Below, one piece after another: positions 8,201-15,802 of a stretch of 29,547 bases of DNA. Both the position numbers and the translations under genes were made by a program. Source of the DNA: Embleya sp040605455 (lineage in GTDB: Bacteria > Actinomycetota > Actinomycetes > Streptomycetales > Streptomycetaceae). The stretch covers positions 1-29,547 of the forward strand of contig NZ_JBEXCV010000112.1 in the NCBI RefSeq assembly GCF_040605455.1. Reading direction: 5' to 3'. Below the pieces are notes generated by a model. It did no database searches. It saw nothing but the letters and a program-made list of their open reading frames with translations, and was not told where the DNA came from. The first letter of the stretch is position 1. Every line of letters begins with the position of its first letter.

Positions 8201-8236
8201 GGTTCACCCGGTTCACCCGGTTCACCCGGTTCAGCT
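8201..8236. repeat. 9-bp tandem repeat at the P450 3' end
   Basis: Three exact copies of GGTTCACCC (8201-8209, 8210-8218, 8219-8227) are followed by a partial fourth (GGTTCA, 8228-8233). The P450 stop codon (complement of TCA, 8231-8233) lies in the partial copy, so the array is almost entirely 3' untranslated sequence of that gene. Confidence 0.85.
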
Positions 8237-9451
8237 CACAGTGACCGGGAGTTCACCGTAGCCGCGGAACAACAGGCGGTCGTGCCGGATCGCGCCCGGC
8301 GCGAGGGTCGGCGCCGGGAAGCGGTCGAGCAGGCGCGAGAAGGCCACCGCCGCTTCCAGCCGGGCGAGCATCGCGCCGACACAGAAGTGAATCCCGGACC
8401 CGAAACTCAACGAGCCGTTCCCGGCGCGCCACGGATCGAACCGCTGCGGTTCGCGATAGCGCGCGGGATCCCGATTGGCGGCCCCGATCAGCACCAGCAC
8501 CTCGCCGAAGCGCGGCACCGGCACTCCGTCGACCGAGAGGCCGTCCCGGAGCGCAATCCGCGAGGTCAGCTGGATCGGCGAGTCGTACCGCAGCACCTCC
8601 TCGACGAAGTCGGCCACCGGCAGGGTCCGATCGGCCAACGCAGCCCGCACGTCGGGATGCTCCCCCAGCAGTGCGAGGCCGTTGCCGAGCAGGTTCGTGG
8701 TGGTCTCGAAACCCGCCACCAGCAACAGCACCAGGTTGGCGATCAGTTCGGCATCGCCGATCGCCTGCTCCGGATCTTCGTCACGCAGCCGCACCAGCGC
8801 GCCGATCAGATCCTCCTGCGGCCGGGCTCGACGTTCGGTCACCAAATCCGCGAAGTAGCCGCTGAGTTCCTGCGCAGCCAGATCGGCACTACTCATATCC
8901 TCGTCGACCGACATGAACTCCAGCACCCTGGTCAGCTCGTGGGCCGGGCGCCGGAAACGATACCGATCCTCGTCCGGGACGCCGAGCAGTTCGCAGATCA
9001 CCCCGACCGGCAGCGGAAAGGCGAACCGATCCATGAAGTCGACGGGTACGCCCTCCCGGCCCGACTCGGCCATCGCGGTCAGCAGGCGGCCCACGGCGCG
9101 CTCGATGGCCGGTTCGAGCGCGGCGATCCGGCGTGGGGTGAACACGGACGCGATCGGCCCGCGCAGCCGGGTGTGCACCGGTGGGTTGTTGCGCAGGATC
9201 GAACGACCGAAGAGCTCCCACGACCGGGGTTGCGGCTCGTCGCCGAACATCGCCGCGCCGACCTCGCGGTCCAGCACCCCGAACCCTCGGTCGCGCAGCA
9301 CCCGATCGGCCGCCGCGTACCCGGTGACCAGCACAAGTGTGTCGGCAACCGGCAGCACCGAACCAAGTTCGCGAACCTGTTCGTACAGCGGGAAAGGATT
9401 CGCCCGAGTCTCCGGAGCGGCGAGCCGGTCGAGCATCGCGGATGCGTCCAT
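8231..9451 (-). CDS. Cytochrome P450 monooxygenase
   Basis: The protein has 406 residues, the usual length of a soluble bacterial class I P450 (CYP107-like in appearance). The I-helix oxygen-activation motif is AGFETT (246-251), the K-helix ExxR is in EEVLR (284-288), and the haem loop is FGSGIHFCVG (350-359) with Cys357 as the thiolate ligand. HTRLRGP (93-99) is the usual C-helix haem-contact block. The ATG at 9451 is preceded by a GACGAGGG ribosome binding site. No ferredoxin or reductase gene is adjacent, so electrons must come from partners encoded elsewhere. Neighbouring genes do not form a recognisable biosynthetic cluster, so the substrate is unknown. Confidence 0.95.
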   Translation of the reverse strand: MDASAMLDRLAAPETRANPFPLYEQVRELGSVLPVADTLVLVTGYAAADRVLRDRGFGVLDREVGAAMFGDEPQPRSWELFGRSILRNNPPVHTRLRGPIASVFTPRRIAALEPAIERAVGRLLTAMAESGREGVPVDFMDRFAFPLPVGVICELLGVPDEDRYRFRRPAHELTRVLEFMSVDEDMSSADLAAQELSGYFADLVTERRARPQEDLIGALVRLRDEDPEQAIGDAELIANLVLLLVAGFETTTNLLGNGLALLGEHPDVRAALADRTLPVADFVEEVLRYDSPIQLTSRIALRDGLSVDGVPVPRFGEVLVLIGAANRDPARYREPQRFDPWRAGNGSLSFGSGIHFCVGAMLARLEAAVAFSRLLDRFPAPTLAPGAIRHDRLLFRGYGELPVTVS

Positions 9452-9630
9452 GTATTGCCCTCGTCCCCCATCGCCGACCGATGCCCGGCCGTTTGCTATC
9501 CGGTCAACTGCCCACGACGGTACCGGAGTTCCCATTCCCGCGCTTCGACCCGAGGACGAACTCCCGCACGGCCGAGGCGATCTCGTGCGGCGAGGCGCGG
9601 CGGGGTGAATGTTGCCGGAAGCGGCACTGG

Positions 9631-9915
9631 TCACGGGTGCTGGTCCGTGAAGCCGAGCAGCCAGATCCAGAGCACGCAGGCCGCGACGGAGCAGATCAGA
9701 CCCAGGAGGGCACGGGCCTTGCCGACGCATTGCCTCCGGGATTGGTCGACGGCCGTGATGCCGAAGAGGACGCCTGCGAAGCCGGCGATGGGCGCCAGGA
9801 ACGAGGTCAGACAGCAAACGAACCCGGAAAGGGAGAACAGGCCGAGCCGAAGCGACCTGTTCGGATGGCGGATCGGCGGGTCCGGGGTTCGGTGCGGCGG
9901 GCTCGGTTCACTCAT
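9631..9915 (-). CDS. Small membrane protein (DUF4190-like)
   Basis: The protein has 94 residues: a Pro-rich cytoplasmic head (about 1-25) and two hydrophobic helices (about 27-52 and 67-87) joined by GITAVDQSRRQCVGKA. This layout and the glycine-rich helix 1 resemble DUF4190-type actinobacterial membrane proteins of unknown function. No Shine-Dalgarno precedes the ATG, while upstream small frames overlap it, suggesting coupled translation. It lies 180 nt upstream of the P450 on the same strand; co-transcription is possible. Confidence 0.7.
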   Translation of the reverse strand: MSEPSPPHRTPDPPIRHPNRSLRLGLFSLSGFVCCLTSFLAPIAGFAGVLFGITAVDQSRRQCVGKARALLGLICSVAACVLWIWLLGFTDQHP

Positions 9916-10039
9916 GAGCCGGGGTCGTCAATGTCGCGATCAACGCGCCGGCGCCCAAACCCGCGTTGCGCAGCGACCGACCCGCCGAGCCCAGCCGCGC
10001 CCGCAGCCACAGCCGGGCCCGCGGCGTCCGCCGAGTCAT
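9908..10039 (-). CDS. Possible 43-residue basic micro-protein
   Basis: This frame starts at an ATG (10039) and overlaps the downstream membrane-protein start by 8 nt. Its codons are nearly all G/C-ending (about 38 of 44), better than the overlapping 60-residue frame at 9912-10094, which uses many T-ending codons. The product begins MTRRTPRARLWLRARLG and ends with a short hydrophobic stretch, AGLGAGALIATL. No ribosome binding site is visible and I recognise no family. It would explain how the next gene, which lacks its own site, is translated. Confidence 0.3.
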   Translation of the reverse strand: MTRRTPRARLWLRARLGSAGRSLRNAGLGAGALIATLTTPAHE

Positions 10040-10132
10040 CAGGCGGTCGGGTCACGAGAGGTGTGGAAGGCGGTTGCGCCGAAGTCGTCGTCATCGGCGA
10101 AACCGTCGTCGGTCCGACCGAGCCCGGTCACC

Positions 10133-10155
10133 TCGATTGACTTGTCGTCAATCGA
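10133..10155. promoter_or_regulatory. Inverted repeat, candidate ArsR-family operator
   Basis: Arms TCGATTGAC (10133-10141) and GTCAATCGA (10147-10155) are perfect over 9 bp with a 5-nt spacer. The repeat lies 60 nt upstream of the ArsR-type gene and upstream of the divergent small genes. Such placement suits autoregulation plus control of the divergent unit. TTGAC in the left arm could double as a -35 element. Confidence 0.6.
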
Positions 10156-10214
10156 CTCGGCCCGCCGACCGGCACCTGCGATCCACCGACCGGGACGTCC
10201 GGGGGCCGGTCCCG

Positions 10215-10481
10215 ATGGACCTGGTACGGCAGCACCCGGAGGCGCTGTCGCATCCGGTCCGGCTGCGCCTGGTGCGCACCCTCGCTCGCGGCTCGCACAC
10301 CACCGGCGAACTGGCCTCGACCTGGGAGCTGACCGCGCCCGAGGTCTCCCGACACCTGGCCGTACTGCGCAAGGCCGGGCTGCTGAGAACGCGGCGGCGC
10401 GGCCGGTACGTGCTCTACGACCTGGACGCCTCGGCGACGGCGGCGCTGGGCACGGACCTGATGGCGGCGATGCTGCGCTGA
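10215..10481 (+). CDS. ArsR-type winged-helix regulator, short
   Basis: The product has 88 residues and is essentially one ArsR/SmtB-like winged helix: HPEALSHPVRLRLVRTLARG, the recognition region TAPEVSRHLAVLRKAGLL, and a wing RRRGRYVLYDLD. No metal-binding CxC motif is present. The sequence resembles, from memory, the C-terminal part of longer actinomycete DUF5937/ArsR regulators (about 300 residues), whose N-terminal domain is absent here. It could be a genuine stand-alone regulator or a truncated remnant. The frame stays open upstream to 9966, but that part is Arg-rich shadow sequence. The ATG at 10215 was chosen by homology; no strong ribosome binding site is seen. Confidence 0.75.
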   Translation: MDLVRQHPEALSHPVRLRLVRTLARGSHTTGELASTWELTAPEVSRHLAVLRKAGLLRTRRRGRYVLYDLDASATAALGTDLMAAMLR

Positions 10482-10522
10482 GGTCGGCGGGACGGACTCC
10501 GGGACCACTCGGGCGAGGCGCT

Positions 10523-11608
10523 TCAGCTCGCCGTTCGTACCCGGGACACCGACCGCCCGGCCGCCGGTCCCACGTGTTCCGTGAACAACTTGGCGACCAG
10601 TTCGCCCCGGCTGGCCACGCCGACCTTGGCCAGCACGGACTTGATGTGGTCGCGCACGGTGTGGGTGGAGATGTGCAGCCGGCGGGCGATGTCGTCGGTG
10701 CCCAGGCCGCCCGCGACCAGTCGGGTGATCTCGCTCTCGCGTCCGGTCAGTTCGTACGCCTCGACGATGATCGCGGCCACCTCGGATGCCGGGGCCGCCT
10801 CGATCATCACCACCGTGAACGCGTCGTCGCCGCTGAGCCGCGACGCGTGGCACACCAGCCAGCGGCCGGCCCGGGTCCGAACCCGTACCCGACCGGTCCC
10901 CGCCGCGGCCAGGGTGGCGATCCACATCGGCAGCGTGCCGTCCGCGTCCTCGCCGACCACGCTCGCGATCCGCGCGCGGGCCTGCTCGTTGGCCGAGACC
11001 GGGCGGCCGGCTCGATCGAAGAGCAGTACGCCGGTCGCCTCGTCCGCCTCCGCCAACTCCTCGACGGTCGCCTCGCCCGGCCGCAGGAAGCCGCGCAACC
11101 GCGCGGCGAGGGGTGCCGACAGGCCCGCGACCAGTTCGGTGTCGGCGGCGGTGAAGGCCGGTCGGTCCCGATCCCGGAACAGACTCACACTGCCCCACGG
11201 CCGGCCGGCCACCCGCAACACCGCGCGCAGTTCGTCGCCGAATCGGCGCGGGCGCAGGTACGCGTCGTAGAGCGGACTGGCCTCGGGCCGATCACCGGTG
11301 CTCTCGCGCAGCGCCGCAGCCGGGACCCGGGCGTCCACGAGGGCACGGAACGCGTTGACCGTGTCCGGGTCCGACTCGCTGGTCCAAAACGCCGCGCAGC
11401 CACCCGCGTCGATGTTCTCCACCCGAATCGGCGCGGCGATCAGCCCGGTAAGCGGATCGGTCGCGCGCCACACCGCCGCGTCGAACGGGACCAGGCGGCG
11501 CAGCCGCACCGACGCGGTCGCGAACAGCGCGAGCGCGTCGGGCGCCTCGGCGGCACGAGCGAGCAGTTCGTCGCGTTTCCAGCCGGCGGTGCCGGGTCGG
11601 CGGGTCAT
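10523..11608 (-). CDS. LuxR-family transcriptional regulator with GAF-like sensor
   Basis: The protein has 361 residues. Residues about 10-175 form a GAF-like domain, 190-270 look PAS-like (LLFDRAGRPVSANEQARARI), and 286-342 are a LuxR/NarL helix-turn-helix (LTGRESEITRLVAGGLGTDDIARRL, then STHTVRDHIKSVLAKVGV). No phospho-receiver domain is present, so it probably responds to a small molecule or partner. The ATG at 11608 has GGAG at a good distance. It lies downstream of the oxidoreductase gene on the same strand, separated by a 246-nt gap with short tandem repeats, so it probably has its own promoter. Confidence 0.9.
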   Translation of the reverse strand: MTRRPGTAGWKRDELLARAAEAPDALALFATASVRLRRLVPFDAAVWRATDPLTGLIAAPIRVENIDAGGCAAFWTSESDPDTVNAFRALVDARVPAAALRESTGDRPEASPLYDAYLRPRRFGDELRAVLRVAGRPWGSVSLFRDRDRPAFTAADTELVAGLSAPLAARLRGFLRPGEATVEELAEADEATGVLLFDRAGRPVSANEQARARIASVVGEDADGTLPMWIATLAAAGTGRVRVRTRAGRWLVCHASRLSGDDAFTVVMIEAAPASEVAAIIVEAYELTGRESEITRLVAGGLGTDDIARRLHISTHTVRDHIKSVLAKVGVASRGELVAKLFTEHVGPAAGRSVSRVRTAS

Positions 11609-11679
11609 CGGGGCTCCGTTCCTGGTCGGACACACGGGCAGGCTTCGGGGGGATCGGGTCGGGCGGCGGATACTCGCCG

Positions 11680-11738
11680 TTTCGTTTCGTTTCGTTTCGA
11701 AGCGAATCGGGTCAGGTCGGGTCGGGTCGAGTCGGGTC
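11680..11738. repeat. Two adjacent pentanucleotide repeat tracts upstream of luxR-type gene
   Basis: TTTCG occurs four times in tandem (11680-11699). After AAGCGAATC, six 5-bp units of the type GGGTC follow (11709-11738; two units have one change). They lie about 70-130 nt upstream of the regulator start, in its likely promoter or leader. Confidence 0.85.
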
Positions 11739-11854
11739 AGCGACGGCGAGGGCCGTCGCATTCTCGGGCCTGTCCCGCGCCTCGGGCCGGTGTCCGGGCG
11801 GGGCCGGTCATCGGGTCGAGTGCACACTCGGGCGGTCCCGACGATCGCGTCAAC

Positions 11855-12838
11855 CTACGGAATCAGCAGAAGCTTCCCGGTGCTTCGTCGGCTCTCCAGA
11901 TCCTCGTGCGCGCGCCGCGCCAGCGCCAACGGGTACCGCCCGCCGACGTGCACCCGCAGCGCGCCCGAGAGCGTGCGCTCGAACACGTCGTGTGCCCGGG
12001 CGAGCAACTCCGTGCGATCGCGGATGTAGTCGGCGATGCCGGGTCGGGTCAGGTACAGCGAGCCGGCGCCGAGCAGGCGGCCGGTGTCGAAGTCCCGGAC
12101 CGGGCCGCTCGCTCCGCCGAGCAGCACCATGGTGCCGCGTGTCCGCAGGCTCGCCAGACCGCCGTCGAAGGTCGCCGCGCCGACCCCGTCGTACACCGCG
12201 TCCGCACCCCACCCGTCGGTGGCCTCGCGGACCCGCTCGGCGAACCCGTCGTAGCCGAGCACCAGGTCCGCCCCGGCCGCCCGGGCCCGGTCGTGCTTGG
12301 CCGGATCGGAGACCGTCGCGATCACCCGTGCGCCGCGGGCCACCGCGTACTGGGTGAGCACTCCGCCCAGGCCGCCGGCCGCCGCGTGCACCACGACGGT
12401 GTCGCCCGGGCGCACCCGGTAGGCGTCGTGCGTGAGGTAGTGCGCGGTCATCCCGTGCATCAGGACCGAGGCGGCCGACTCGGCATCCAACCCGTCCGGG
12501 ATCGGCACCAGGCGGTCCGCGGAGACCACCGCGCGTTGGGCGTAGGCGCCGTACGCGGTGGTCACCGAGCCGTCCATGGCCCAGGCGACCCGGTCGCCGA
12601 CGGCGAAGCCGGTCACCTCCGGGCCCAGTTCGGCGACGGTGCCGGCGGCCTCGACGCCGGGCACGAACGGCGTGGGCACGGCGAACACGCCTCGGCGCTG
12701 GCTGATGTCGATGAAGTTGACCCCGCTCGCGGCGACCTCCACCAGGACCCGACCGTTGCCGGGACGCGGCTCGGGGTGCGCGGGCACGGCGGTCAGGACC
12801 TCGGGACCGCCGTGGTCGATGGCGATGACGGCTTGCAT
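11855..12838 (-). CDS. Zinc-independent quinone oxidoreductase-like MDR enzyme
   Basis: The protein has 327 residues, typical for the QOR branch of the medium-chain dehydrogenase superfamily. The N-terminal GroES-like half includes SGVNFIDISQRRG (38-50) and PFVPGVEAAGTV (57-68). The Rossmann half has the NADPH loop AAAGGLGGV (152-160). The zinc-ligand cysteines of alcohol dehydrogenases are absent. Expected chemistry is NADPH-dependent reduction of quinones or alpha,beta-unsaturated carbonyls; the substrate is unknown. GGAG lies 9 nt before the ATG. It is divergent from an MFS exporter, a pairing that fits electrophile or xenobiotic detoxification. Confidence 0.9.
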   Translation of the reverse strand: MQAVIAIDHGGPEVLTAVPAHPEPRPGNGRVLVEVAASGVNFIDISQRRGVFAVPTPFVPGVEAAGTVAELGPEVTGFAVGDRVAWAMDGSVTTAYGAYAQRAVVSADRLVPIPDGLDAESAASVLMHGMTAHYLTHDAYRVRPGDTVVVHAAAGGLGGVLTQYAVARGARVIATVSDPAKHDRARAAGADLVLGYDGFAERVREATDGWGADAVYDGVGAATFDGGLASLRTRGTMVLLGGASGPVRDFDTGRLLGAGSLYLTRPGIADYIRDRTELLARAHDVFERTLSGALRVHVGGRYPLALARRAHEDLESRRSTGKLLLIP

Positions 12839-12900
12839 GGCGCGTGCTCCTCGGGTGGATCGGTACGGACGTCCTCGATCCTGTGCCTCTCGCTTACGGG

Positions 12901-12928
12901 CGCCCATCCCTCAGCTGGGGGATGGGCG
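12901..12928. promoter_or_regulatory. 28-bp near-perfect palindrome between divergent genes
   Basis: Arms CGCCCATCCC (12901-12910) and GGGATGGGCG (12919-12928) are perfect, and the centre CAGCTG continues the symmetry with a single mismatch (T12911/G12918). It lies 62 nt upstream of the oxidoreductase start and 92 nt upstream of the exporter start, so an operator controlling both is plausible. In RNA it would fold as a near-loopless hairpin. Confidence 0.6.
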
Positions 12929-13020
12929 GCGGGAACGCGCGCGTCGAGAGTGGCCCGGGTCGGTGCCGGTGGCTCGATGGTCGGGTACACCCTGCGGCAT
13001 CGCGGACGAGGAGCACGGTC

Positions 13021-14403
13021 GTGACGACGAAGCAGGCGACAGCGGACGGGAGTACCGGGGAACGGGCGGCGGCGCGGGCGCCGGCGGGGGACCGACCGGT
13101 TGGCGCGGCGGGGGTGCGACTCGGACTGCTCGGCGGCCCCTCGGTATTCGGGGTCACCGCGGCCGGGGTCGCGCTGCCGGACGTGGGGCACGCGCTCGCG
13201 GCCGGGCCGGCTTCCACCGGCTGGGTGCTCACCGTGCACGCGCTCGCACTCGGCATGGGGACGGCCGTGTTCGGCCGGCTGGCGGACGCCCGTGGTGTGC
13301 GCTTCTCGCTGTCGGTGGGCGGCGCGTTGCTGGCGCTGGGCATGGCGGTGTGCCTGGGCGCACCCAACCTGGGCGTCCTGGTCGCCGGGCGGTTCGTCGC
13401 GGCGGCCGGTTCGGGGGCGATGATCTCGGGCGCGCTGGCCCTCGCCGTGGCCACGGATCCGGCGCGACGGGCCCGGGTCCTGGGCGAATTCGGGGGCACG
13501 ATGGCGGTGTTCGGGGCCGGCGCCACCCTGGTCGGCGGCGTGGTCACCGAGTGGATCGGCTGGCGGGCCACCCTGGTCCTGCCCGCGCTGTCGCTTCCGG
13601 TGATCGGGCTGTGCCTGCCGCTGGTGCGGCGTACCGGGGCCGGTTCGCGGCGTGCGGTGGACGCGGTGGGTGCCGGGCTGGTCGCGGTCACGGCTACCAC
13701 GCTGTTGGTGCTGATCCAGTCCCCCACGTTGTCCCTGGGCACCCCGACGGTGGTCGCGCTGGGCGTGGCTGCGGCGCTCGCGCTCGGCGCCCTGATCGGG
13801 TGGACGCTGCGTCGACCGCACGGTTTCGTGCCGCGCGCGCTGGTCGGGGATCGCACGATCGTGCTCACCGCGGTGATGGGGATCGGGGTGTTCGGCGCAC
13901 TGTTCTCGGTGATGTACGCGGCGCCGCAGCTGTTGGTCCGGCAGTACGGATGGAGCGTGCTCCAGGTGGGCGCGGCCCTGCTGCCCGGCGGCCTGATCGG
14001 TTTCGTGCTGGCCCGCCGAGCCGTCGGGCCGCGTGGGCGGGTGCTGTTCGCGGTGACCGCGGTGCTCGCGTCGGCGGGCCTGCTCACGGTCGGCCTGACC
14101 TCGGGCGCGCCGGTGATCGTGGTCGCCGCCTCGCTGTGCATCGTGGCGTTCGCGGTGAGCCAGGTCGTCACCACCGGACGGGTCGCGACGCTGGTGGACC
14201 CGGCCGTGCGGGGTGGCGCCGTCGGATTGCTGAACCAGGTGTACTTCGTCGGCGGTGGGATGAGCGCGGCGGCGGTCGGATCGTTGTCGACGACGATGGA
14301 CCCGGCGCGGGCGCTTGCCCTGGTCGCCCTCCTGCCACCGCTCGCGGCGGGCGCGGCGTTGTGGCCGACCGCTTCGAAGGGTTCGGTGGCCTCGGGCGGG
14401 TGA
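13021..14403 (+). CDS. MFS drug-resistance-type transporter
   Basis: The protein has 460 residues from the GTG at 13021, which has a strong GAGGAG 9 nt upstream. It contains at least 12 hydrophobic helices. GRLADARGVRFS, after the second helix, is the MFS loop 2-3 motif A, and GGTMAVFGAGATLVGG in the first half resembles the antiporter motif C region. This points to a proton-driven exporter of the DHA2/EmrB-like group. The substrate is unknown. The long upstream open frame (to 12844) crosses the palindrome and is not part of the gene. Confidence 0.88.
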   Translation: MTTKQATADGSTGERAAARAPAGDRPVGAAGVRLGLLGGPSVFGVTAAGVALPDVGHALAAGPASTGWVLTVHALALGMGTAVFGRLADARGVRFSLSVGGALLALGMAVCLGAPNLGVLVAGRFVAAAGSGAMISGALALAVATDPARRARVLGEFGGTMAVFGAGATLVGGVVTEWIGWRATLVLPALSLPVIGLCLPLVRRTGAGSRRAVDAVGAGLVAVTATTLLVLIQSPTLSLGTPTVVALGVAAALALGALIGWTLRRPHGFVPRALVGDRTIVLTAVMGIGVFGALFSVMYAAPQLLVRQYGWSVLQVGAALLPGGLIGFVLARRAVGPRGRVLFAVTAVLASAGLLTVGLTSGAPVIVVAASLCIVAFAVSQVVTTGRVATLVDPAVRGGAVGLLNQVYFVGGGMSAAAVGSLSTTMDPARALALVALLPPLAAGAALWPTASKGSVASGG

Positions 14404-14534
14404 GGTGGGCGGGGGTGGAGCGGCGACGGCCTCGGAGCGGGTCGGGGTCGTTCGGGGCTCGTGCGGGGACGGTTCGAGGGCGGTTCGTCGTGATGGAGGC
14501 GTGCCGCTCCCCCTCGGGGCGGTCGGGGCCGGGT

Positions 14535-15647
14535 CTATGTGCCGATGTCGATCCGCCGCCCGTCGGGGTCCGCGATGACGAACTCGGCCAGTCGGGACGC
14601 CTCTTCGGCGACCTGTCCTGCCTGGTCCGGCGAAAGCGGGCGAAAGGGCCGTATCCGCAGGCCGGTGGAGTGCACGGACCAGGTGCCGTGGACGAAGCCG
14701 TCGACCAGGAACGTGGGCAGTACGAGCGCGCCGCCGGGCATGACCCGTCGGCGGTCCTCGTCGGCCAGGATTCGGGACCGATCGGCGTGCCCGAGCAGCA
14801 CGTTGTCGTACGCGGGCAGGAAGCGCACCGGCGTCGGCCGGTCCTCCTGAGCGAGTTCCGCGTCGGGCAGGTCGTACAACTCGCGCCCGTCGACGTCGCG
14901 CAGCACCCGCAGCGGCATGCCCCCGACCACGTCGCGCAGCCGCTTGAGCCCGGACCAGCTCTGCACGTCGGACACGGTCGCCGGGCCGAACGCGGCGAGG
15001 TAGCGCGCGATCAACTCCCGTACCGCAGGCGCCGGATCCATCGCCCGGCCGGTCCACGCCGGGGCCAACGCCATGGACACCGACGAACGCGTACCCCAGC
15101 CACCCCATAGCCCGTCGGGCGTGGGATGCACGATCGGCAGCAGCCGCTGTACCGCCGCCGCGAGCACGGCCCCGGATCGGCCCGGATAGCGCTCCGTCAG
15201 GAGTCGACCCAGCGCTCGCCGGGTCAGCTGCCCATCTCCGAGCAACTCGCGTCCGGCAGCGGCTAGTTCGGCGGGTTCGAGACCCCGGGTCTCGCGCGCG
15301 AAATAGCTCGGGCGCAGCTCGGTTCCGGGGGTGGGTTGGAACAGCGGCCGGATCCAGGCGTAGTCCTCGGCCGCCGCCATGTGTTGGGTGCCGCGCAGCA
15401 GCGGGCCGCGGACGACGGTGCGGTCCGTGTACAGGGCGGTCGGCTGCGCGTGCCGGAGGTCCGCCACTCGGGTCCACAGGCCCACATAGGGCCAGTTCGG
15501 CTCCTGTGCCTGCAAGGCGACCAAGCGCAACACAACCTCGGCCGAGCTGCGGCGCGTGCGCTCGGCGAGGAACTGGCGTGCCAACAGGGTGCGGTTGAGC
15601 GCCCGACGGGTGACCAGGATCCGGGACCGACCGGAAGGGGATTCCAT
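14535..15647 (-). CDS. Winged-helix DNA-binding protein (AlkZ/YcaQ-like, HTH_42)
   Basis: The protein has 370 residues from the ATG at 15647; an ATG at 15668 is an alternative, and neither has a clear ribosome binding site. The family hallmark LQAQEPNWPYVGLWTR (45-60) is present, as are the N-terminal TRRALNRTLLARQ, a central AFGPATVSDVQSWSGL winged-helix block and RFLPAYDNVLLGHADR. Related proteins (AlkX/AlkZ/YcaQ) are DNA glycosylases that excise bulky or crosslinked bases. In AlkZ/YcaQ the catalytic motif is QxQ or QxD; here QAQ (46-48) fits. Many actinomycete members are uncharacterised, so glycosylase activity is inferred only. Confidence 0.82.
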   Translation of the reverse strand: MESPSGRSRILVTRRALNRTLLARQFLAERTRRSSAEVVLRLVALQAQEPNWPYVGLWTRVADLRHAQPTALYTDRTVVRGPLLRGTQHMAAAEDYAWIRPLFQPTPGTELRPSYFARETRGLEPAELAAAGRELLGDGQLTRRALGRLLTERYPGRSGAVLAAAVQRLLPIVHPTPDGLWGGWGTRSSVSMALAPAWTGRAMDPAPAVRELIARYLAAFGPATVSDVQSWSGLKRLRDVVGGMPLRVLRDVDGRELYDLPDAELAQEDRPTPVRFLPAYDNVLLGHADRSRILADEDRRRVMPGGALVLPTFLVDGFVHGTWSVHSTGLRIRPFRPLSPDQAGQVAEEASRLAEFVIADPDGRRIDIGT

Positions 15648-15735
15648 GGGCACGAGTCTGCGCGCCAATGCGGCCGATTTTCTGCCGCATTCGCTTCACT
15701 CGCCGCAGCAGCCGGAGCCGAGGCCGGAGCCGGAG

Positions 15736-15751
15736 CCCGGCGAAAGCCGGG
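15736..15751. terminator. Possible hairpin downstream of the ROK gene
   Basis: CCCGGC (15736-15741) and GCCGGG (15746-15751) pair around a GAAA loop (read on the plus strand), about 50 nt past the ROK stop codon, in a GC-rich tract with repeated GGAGCC. It has no T-run, so it is a weak terminator candidate. Confidence 0.35.
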
Positions 15752-15802
15752 GCCGGGGCGGTGAGGGTGACGGGCGATGGGCCGGGGCGGTCGGTGATCG
15801 TG

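Noticed and set aside
9504..9630. Minus-strand frame containing SPHEIASAVREFVLG with good G/C bias
   Set aside because: It has no start codon of its own before running into the membrane-protein gene, and no family is recognised.
9912..10094. 60-codon minus-strand frame starting MTTTSAQPPS
   Set aside because: Many T-ending codons and no ribosome binding site; the overlapping 43-codon frame fits the codon bias better, though neither is secure.
8027..13024. A 1665-codon open plus-strand frame
   Set aside because: It runs antisense to the P450, LuxR and oxidoreductase genes, and its product is Arg/Gly/Pro-rich without family motifs; it reflects GC-rich codon bias.
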